Shown: positions 59,370-64,000 of the stretch, one piece after another
Position numbering within the stretch: the stretch's first letter is position 1
How the letters are laid out: each line of letters starts with the position of its first letter
NCBI GenBank assembly: GCA_947179485.1
Contig: OX359246.1
Location: forward strand, 310,001 to 374,000
Direction of reading: 5' to 3'
From: Allacma fusca
Taxonomy: Eukaryota; Arthropoda; Collembola; Symphypleona; Sminthuridae
Length of the DNA: 64,000 bases
Made by a program: the position numbers and the translations under genes
The notes under the pieces: generated by a model
What the model was told of the DNA's origin: nothing
Seen by the model: the letters and a program-made list of their open reading frames with translations, nothing else
Database searches by the model: none

Positions 59370-59641
59370 GTGGAAGTACTCGAGTACTTTTTGTATTTCA
59401 AGTACGAGTACCAAGTAATTTCAAATTTAATACTTGTACTTGTACTCGTATCTTGCTTCGAGTACTTTTTGAGGACTCGTACTTGTTACGATACTCGGTT
59501 CAAAATTACTCAAATACAAGTACGCATAGAGTAACTTGACCCGAGAGTACGAGTACATAATTTGCTGTGACTCCGTACTCGACCCGTACTTGTACTCGTA
59601 CTTGAAACTCGAGTAGGTACTCGAACCCGTGCGTAGCTCTG
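59370..59641 (-). mobile_element. hAT-like right terminus with GTACTCGAGTAC repeats
   Basis: Dense TACTCGAGTACTT and GTACTTGTACTCG words end in CGTGCGTAGCTCTG at 59641. Reversed, the end reads CAGAGCTACGCACGGGTTCG, close to the left terminus at 47095. Directly after it, from about 59644, the sequence matches copy A near 7115. Confidence 0.5.
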
Positions 59642-60197
59642 CTGTTGACTCCCTATTTAAAAGCACACAAAATGAACACAGACTTTTCACTACATTTTTA
59701 AATCATTTCTCTATTAACCTCTCTGCGAGAATAACTTTTACACTAGGGATATTCCTATTCAATTAAAGACCTTTCATAAGTTCTCAATGTAACCTTCCTC
59801 CTTGATTATGTAAAGTACTGAAATTGTGAATGTTGTATAAAATGAAGAAACAGTTGTCCACTGGGTATAATTAGAACCAGTTGGAAAAATGCATTGTTAT
59901 AGATGTGCAATCAATTCTTAAGAAGCTCAAAGGTTACCCAGAATTACTCCCTATCATTGACAATTGCATCCAGGAAGGAGTCTTGGTATAGCAAACATTT
60001 TCGAGCTATGCACATTAGGGTTATCTCAATACGTATTCCTTGAGCGGGCTGGAAAGTTGGTAAGGTATTGCTATAGATAGGGGGTGTAGTACATTAATTC
60101 TTATTACAGTTCATTTTGCCCCATAAAACACATGCTTGTGAGAATCTCATCCCTCTAAGCAAAAACAATGCTGTTTTGCAGTAGAAAATGTTCCTGT
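59642..60197 (+). repeat. copy B of the long dispersed repeat, last piece
   Basis: It matches copy A about 7115-7683. Landmarks are TTCTCAATGTAAC, CACTGGGTA, AAAACACATGCTTGTGAGAA and AAAATGTTCCT, in the same order and orientation. Confidence 0.65.
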
Positions 60198-61253
60198 ATC
60201 TTCTCTCGCAAAGAATGCCATCGTGGTCTGAATACAGTAAAGGCAAAAACGGGACCACCAGAAAGGATGCAATTTGTAAGACGTCGCAGTCACATCACAT
60301 GCCACATTACTTCAAGAGGAAAATTAACATTCTATGTTACGAGTACGTAAGACAAATGATATGAAGTCATTGGATGAACGCTTCTACAAAATCAAAATTT
60401 ATATCAAAACATAAAAGCTGAATTCCACGTAACCTTTTTGAAGTAGGTGTGGGATTTTTGAAATGTTAATTGAAATTATTCCACATTTACAACATAGCTT
60501 TAACAATAACGTGCAGTCAGAAGATCAACTGAACAGTGTATAAAGGATTTTGAGAAACTAATCTTGGGTCACATTACGAAATCTAAAAATTCATCTATTG
60601 ACTTCCTCTGAGTTCATACTCACTACTCTTTCAATTTCTTAAAAAGCAAGTTGTTGTTACTATATAACAATATGAGCTGTTAAATATTTTTAACGTATGA
60701 AGGAAGTGTTCGAAACATAGTTGTCATTGAATCATAGTTATCCATTTCGTATTTGAACATTAAAATTTGTTCAATGACGTGATGAACTAATAAAAACGGT
60801 ATATAATTATATAGACACGTATGTAATTTATTACAGTTAGTGATTCCTCTCTGTAGATTTCCTTCATATAGCATTGTTGAAATACGGCCAAAGATAAAAT
60901 TATTACATATAGGCAAATTCAAGTTCTCGATGTACTTCCTTTAAGCGAGCTTACTCCAAGAGTTTTAAGGGTTCGAGCATACGTACACACATGCAGACAA
61001 AAATACATCTTGGAAAGGTACGATTACTTGAGATTCAGTTTCTGGATAGGGCGATCAATGCATCGCATGCAGTACACTCTCAGTTTAAGAGCATCCCTCT
61101 AAGTAGCTAAATTTTGCTTCTGTAGGGGGGACGTTCCCAAAAGAGAAAAATATTATATTTAAGACAACCCGGAGCGAGTTTGAAAATTCCTGTCCTTACA
61201 AAGAAATTGCCGTTAAAAGGTTGTTCGCTCTTGGAGTCTAGTGTATGCTTATA
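60198..61253. other. non-coding stretch, nothing recognised
   Basis: No coding motif, array or terminus recognised. Confidence 0.35.
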
Positions 61254-62097
61254 CAGTCCACTCTCCCCATAAAGTCACTCTCCCTATAAAGTCACACTCC
61301 CTATAAAGTCACTCTCCCTATAAAGTCACTCTCCCTATAAAGTTATCATGGGCTCCTCCCAAGCTGCACTATATGATAATTTCTACCTTTATAGCGTCAC
61401 TCGTTATAACGTCAGTTCCTTTATAAAGTCGCTTTTTTTGTAGCAGTAAGGTGAAAAACATACCCTTATAACGTCATGTTGACGTTGCAAAGCGTCAAAC
61501 CTAGCTAAATAACATACTGGTGCTGTCATTTTAAATTTTTTACGCTTCAATTTCACTGTAATTGCACTGGCTTATTATAAAGCGACGTTATAAAAGACTG
61601 GAAGGAACGTATTATTGCAAATATATGTGCAAGCGTGGGTAACGACATTGACTAAGTCCCATCGAGGAAAATCCACATTTCCAATCTTTTAGATTTATTT
61701 TCTCATCCAGTGAAGAACTGATATTCATAGTTTTAACGGCATTACATTTTTTACTGTTTGAAAACTTTTGTAAATGATCTGACAAGTGTCTTATTGAGAT
61801 TCAGAAAATACTTTATTCAATCCTGACCTTTGTTATTGAAGGTGTTTGTTGCTTGGCAAACTTTGAAAAATATGATTATTTATCATTTAATATGCACTAT
61901 TTTTATTCTCATTCTGCATAAACATATAGTATATGCTATAATTATGTCTGCCATGAAACGAGACATGAGTCCAATTTAACTAAAAACGAAAAATTACACA
62001 TTAAACCATCATTTATTTATGTGCCTTTAAAACATCGTTCCCTTATAACATTACTTTTTGGGAGATTTATTGATGTCGTTATAAAGAGAGTGGACTG
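61254..62097. mobile_element. 844-bp pogo-like MITE, TA-flanked
   Basis: It starts CAGTCCACTCTCCCCATAAAG and ends TTATAAAGAGAGTGGACTG, giving imperfect terminal inverted repeats with a perfect outer 12 bp. TA flanks both ends (61252-61253 and 62098-62099). It contains no transposase ORF. The left end carries five 17-bp tandem repeats. Confidence 0.75.
61260..61344 (+). repeat. 17-bp minisatellite inside the pogo-like MITE
   Basis: Five tandem units of ACTCTCCCTATAAAGTC with one or two substitutions each. The unit is derived from the terminal inverted repeat itself. Confidence 0.85.
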
Positions 62098-62099
62098 TA

Positions 62100-62455
62100 G
62101 TTGGAAGTGAAGGTTTTGCCCTGTCTGTACGTTTGTAGAAATAAGTAGCAAGGGTTGGACTACTCCCCTTGCGCTTTAATTCTTTCACTGCAAACTTCCC
62201 TTCACCAATGCTGTCTTCTCTTCATTCCGGCTTCATTCATGAGTTCAACCCTTCATGTTTTCTTGCTTAATTGCTGGTTATACGAACCGCATTCCTGATA
62301 TGTAATATATGGGTATATGGGCTTATGACATTTACCATCAGTATTTTTTGAATATCCATAAGAATGGAAGGAAACCACCCCAAATAATTCAACCTAGATT
62401 CAACTGCGCACTCCGAAAAAACTTCTTACTTCTACGAGTAACTAATACATGGAAA
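62100..62455. other. non-coding stretch, nothing recognised
   Basis: Nothing recognised. Confidence 0.3.
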
Positions 62456-63675
62456 CAGAGCTGCGTTCAAGTTCAAGTATAACTTGAATAGTTCAAGTGC
62501 GTATCAAGTCAAGTCAAGTGCAGACAATTTTATAACTTGAAACTTGAACATCAAGTTCAAGTGAAATTGTAATTTTAACTTGAATTTTCAAGTTCAAGTT
62601 CGATCAAGTTCAAGTTAATAATTTATTACTTGATTTCAAAATCAAGTCAAGTTCAAGTACACTGAATGGAAGTACTTGAATAAAACTTGAGTATAACTTG
62701 AGTTTTGTCACTGAAAAGCAATGTTGCCTAATTAGTGGCATCATTGCATCCCACTAAAAATAATACTGGGTGTCAATCATGATAGTAATGACATCTTTGA
62801 ATTGTTTTCATTCCATCGACATTAAAGTTGCCCCTACGATGCCCAGTGGCCGAGAATAATTCTTATGTTGTGTTTCCATACTTTGAATTTTGAATAATTA
62901 AAATTTCGGACTTATTGTTTTATAAAGATGTTCTTGATACTCGGGGTTCTTGTTCCATTATAAAAATGAAGTGATTGTTCACTTCACCTGTTCTGAGGCT
63001 AAGAAGAAGTTAAAGAATAATTTATTATGTCATGTAAGAATAATTTTTGCTGTTATTAAACATGATGACGCAGACGAACAACCAACGTTCAATCTTATAA
63101 ATCAACCATGGTTAAGTAAAATTAACGACGACAAATATTTATGAATATACAGAACTTCTGGTTACACTCACCAGATGAGTGTAACACTAATGTTAACAGG
63201 CCAATAATATGATTTCTAAACTCTTAATAGTGCAAATTAGTAAATTAGATTGGACTACAATGTTTAGTTATTTGATCAAGTTTTTTACATTTTTTAGTAA
63301 TTTTAAAGTGAAGAATATCATCCTCATGCCGTTTAGTCGATCCTAATTACGGCCTAGCCATTATTAGCTATAATAGTTGTGGACGAAATTGCTAGTATTG
63401 TTTATTCAGTTAAGAAAAAATACTTGAATAATCAAGTTCAAGTTCACGTTCAAGTCAAGTTATGTGCCCAACTTGAACGTCAAGTTATGATCAAGTTCAA
63501 GTTCAATAAAATGAACTTGAAAATCGAGTACTTGAATACTCAAGTTGCTTGAGAAACTTGATTCATCAAGTACAAGTGCGGATACCTCACTTAGTCAATT
63601 TTTTCAAGTTCAAGTCAAGTTCAAGTCAAGTTCAAGTCAAGTTGTGTAAAATAACTTGACTTGAGCGCAGCTCTG
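62456..63675. mobile_element. 1.2-kb hAT-type element with CAAGTTCAAGT subterminal repeats
   Basis: The ends are CAGAGCTGCGTTCAAG and, reversed, CAGAGCTGCGCTCAAG. The flanks CATGGAAA and CATGAAAA agree at 7 of 8 positions. Both ends consist of AAGTTCAAGTCAAGT repeats (62465-62720 and 63420-63665) that can pair with each other. A 64-codon open frame at 62950-63144 has no recognised motif. It is related to the element at 42656-43736. Confidence 0.75.
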
Positions 63676-64000
63676 CATGAAAATCATTAAATTCTGAGGT
63701 TAAGCAAGTAGAGCACAAGTATAACTCAATTTAAACGAAAAATATTATTGTAATAGTATGTGCAAAATTACATGTAATTCTTCGAAGGATGTGATAAGGA
63801 GCATTACTATGATACTGTCCGTAACATTATTAAATCTAAATTACCCGTAACTTTTTAACTGACTAAAGGTTCCTGTACTTACCGTTTCATACTACTAACA
63901 AAATGTTTAAACTCAAGTAAATTTAAATTAACAAGCGCACCCGACATCCAATAATTACAAAGATAATGAAATAGCTAACTCAACATTTTTAACAGGATTA
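63676..64000. other. non-coding flank to the window end
   Basis: AT-rich, nothing recognised. Confidence 0.3.

Noticed and set aside
47087..59649. Target duplication for a single 47095-59641 element
   Set aside because: The octamers TTATGATC and CTGTTGAC do not match, so I report two termini and only a possible outer element.

Overview
The window looks like gene-poor, AT-rich repetitive DNA from an animal nuclear genome, most likely an arthropod. The evidence is the kind of mobile DNA present: a Ty3/gypsy LTR retrotransposon, an R2-like retrotransposon tail, a non-LTR (LINE) fragment, several hAT-type elements, a PIF/Harbinger-type MITE, pogo-like MITEs, a Helitron end, a foldback element and a DUF7869-type transposase-like ORF. 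I see no host gene with a convincing exon structure and no bacterial-style operon. The species cannot be named from the sequence.

Layout. 1-3.6 kb: intergenic DNA with a DUF7869-like ORF (1508-2344) and small MITEs. 3.6-7.7 kb: 'copy A' of an unclassified long dispersed repeat. 9.7-11.8 kb: an element with ~430-bp inverted arms. From 13.86 kb a diverged 'copy B' of the same long repeat begins. It continues in pieces to about 60.2 kb because other elements were inserted into it. The first insertion is a 22.8-kb foldback element (14121-36953) flanked by a perfect 9-bp target duplication TGTCGGAAC. Its arms are opposed arrays of a 156-bp satellite around a central loop. Copy A still holds the corresponding uninterrupted site at 3861-3869, so the insertion boundaries can be read directly.

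40.1-45.2 kb holds a second inverted-repeat element. Its arms each carry a CAAT/TATA-like segment and the same ATG, and its inner part is made of opposed minisatellites. Two hAT-type elements inserted side by side at one TTTAGGA site, and a TTA-flanked MITE, lie inside it. 46.8-47.1 kb is the end of an R2-like ORF, cut by a hAT-like terminus. 47874-58983 is another hAT-type element with perfect 8-bp duplications (CTTCAAAC). It was itself split by a complete Ty3/gypsy element (48572-58791) with two 548-bp LTRs that are identical by eye and a 4-bp CTAT duplication. The last 4 kb contains a pogo-like MITE (61254-62097) and a hAT-type element (62456-63675).

The only intact-looking coding unit is the Ty3/gypsy gag-pol. 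Gag and Pol overlap with Pol in the -1 frame. The overlap contains a textbook frameshift signal: TTTAAAC in the correct phase, a 6-nt spacer and an 8-bp GC-rich stem. Pol has protease, reverse transcriptase, RNase H and D,D35E integrase motifs and no env gene follows. The identical LTRs suggest this is the newest large insertion in the window.
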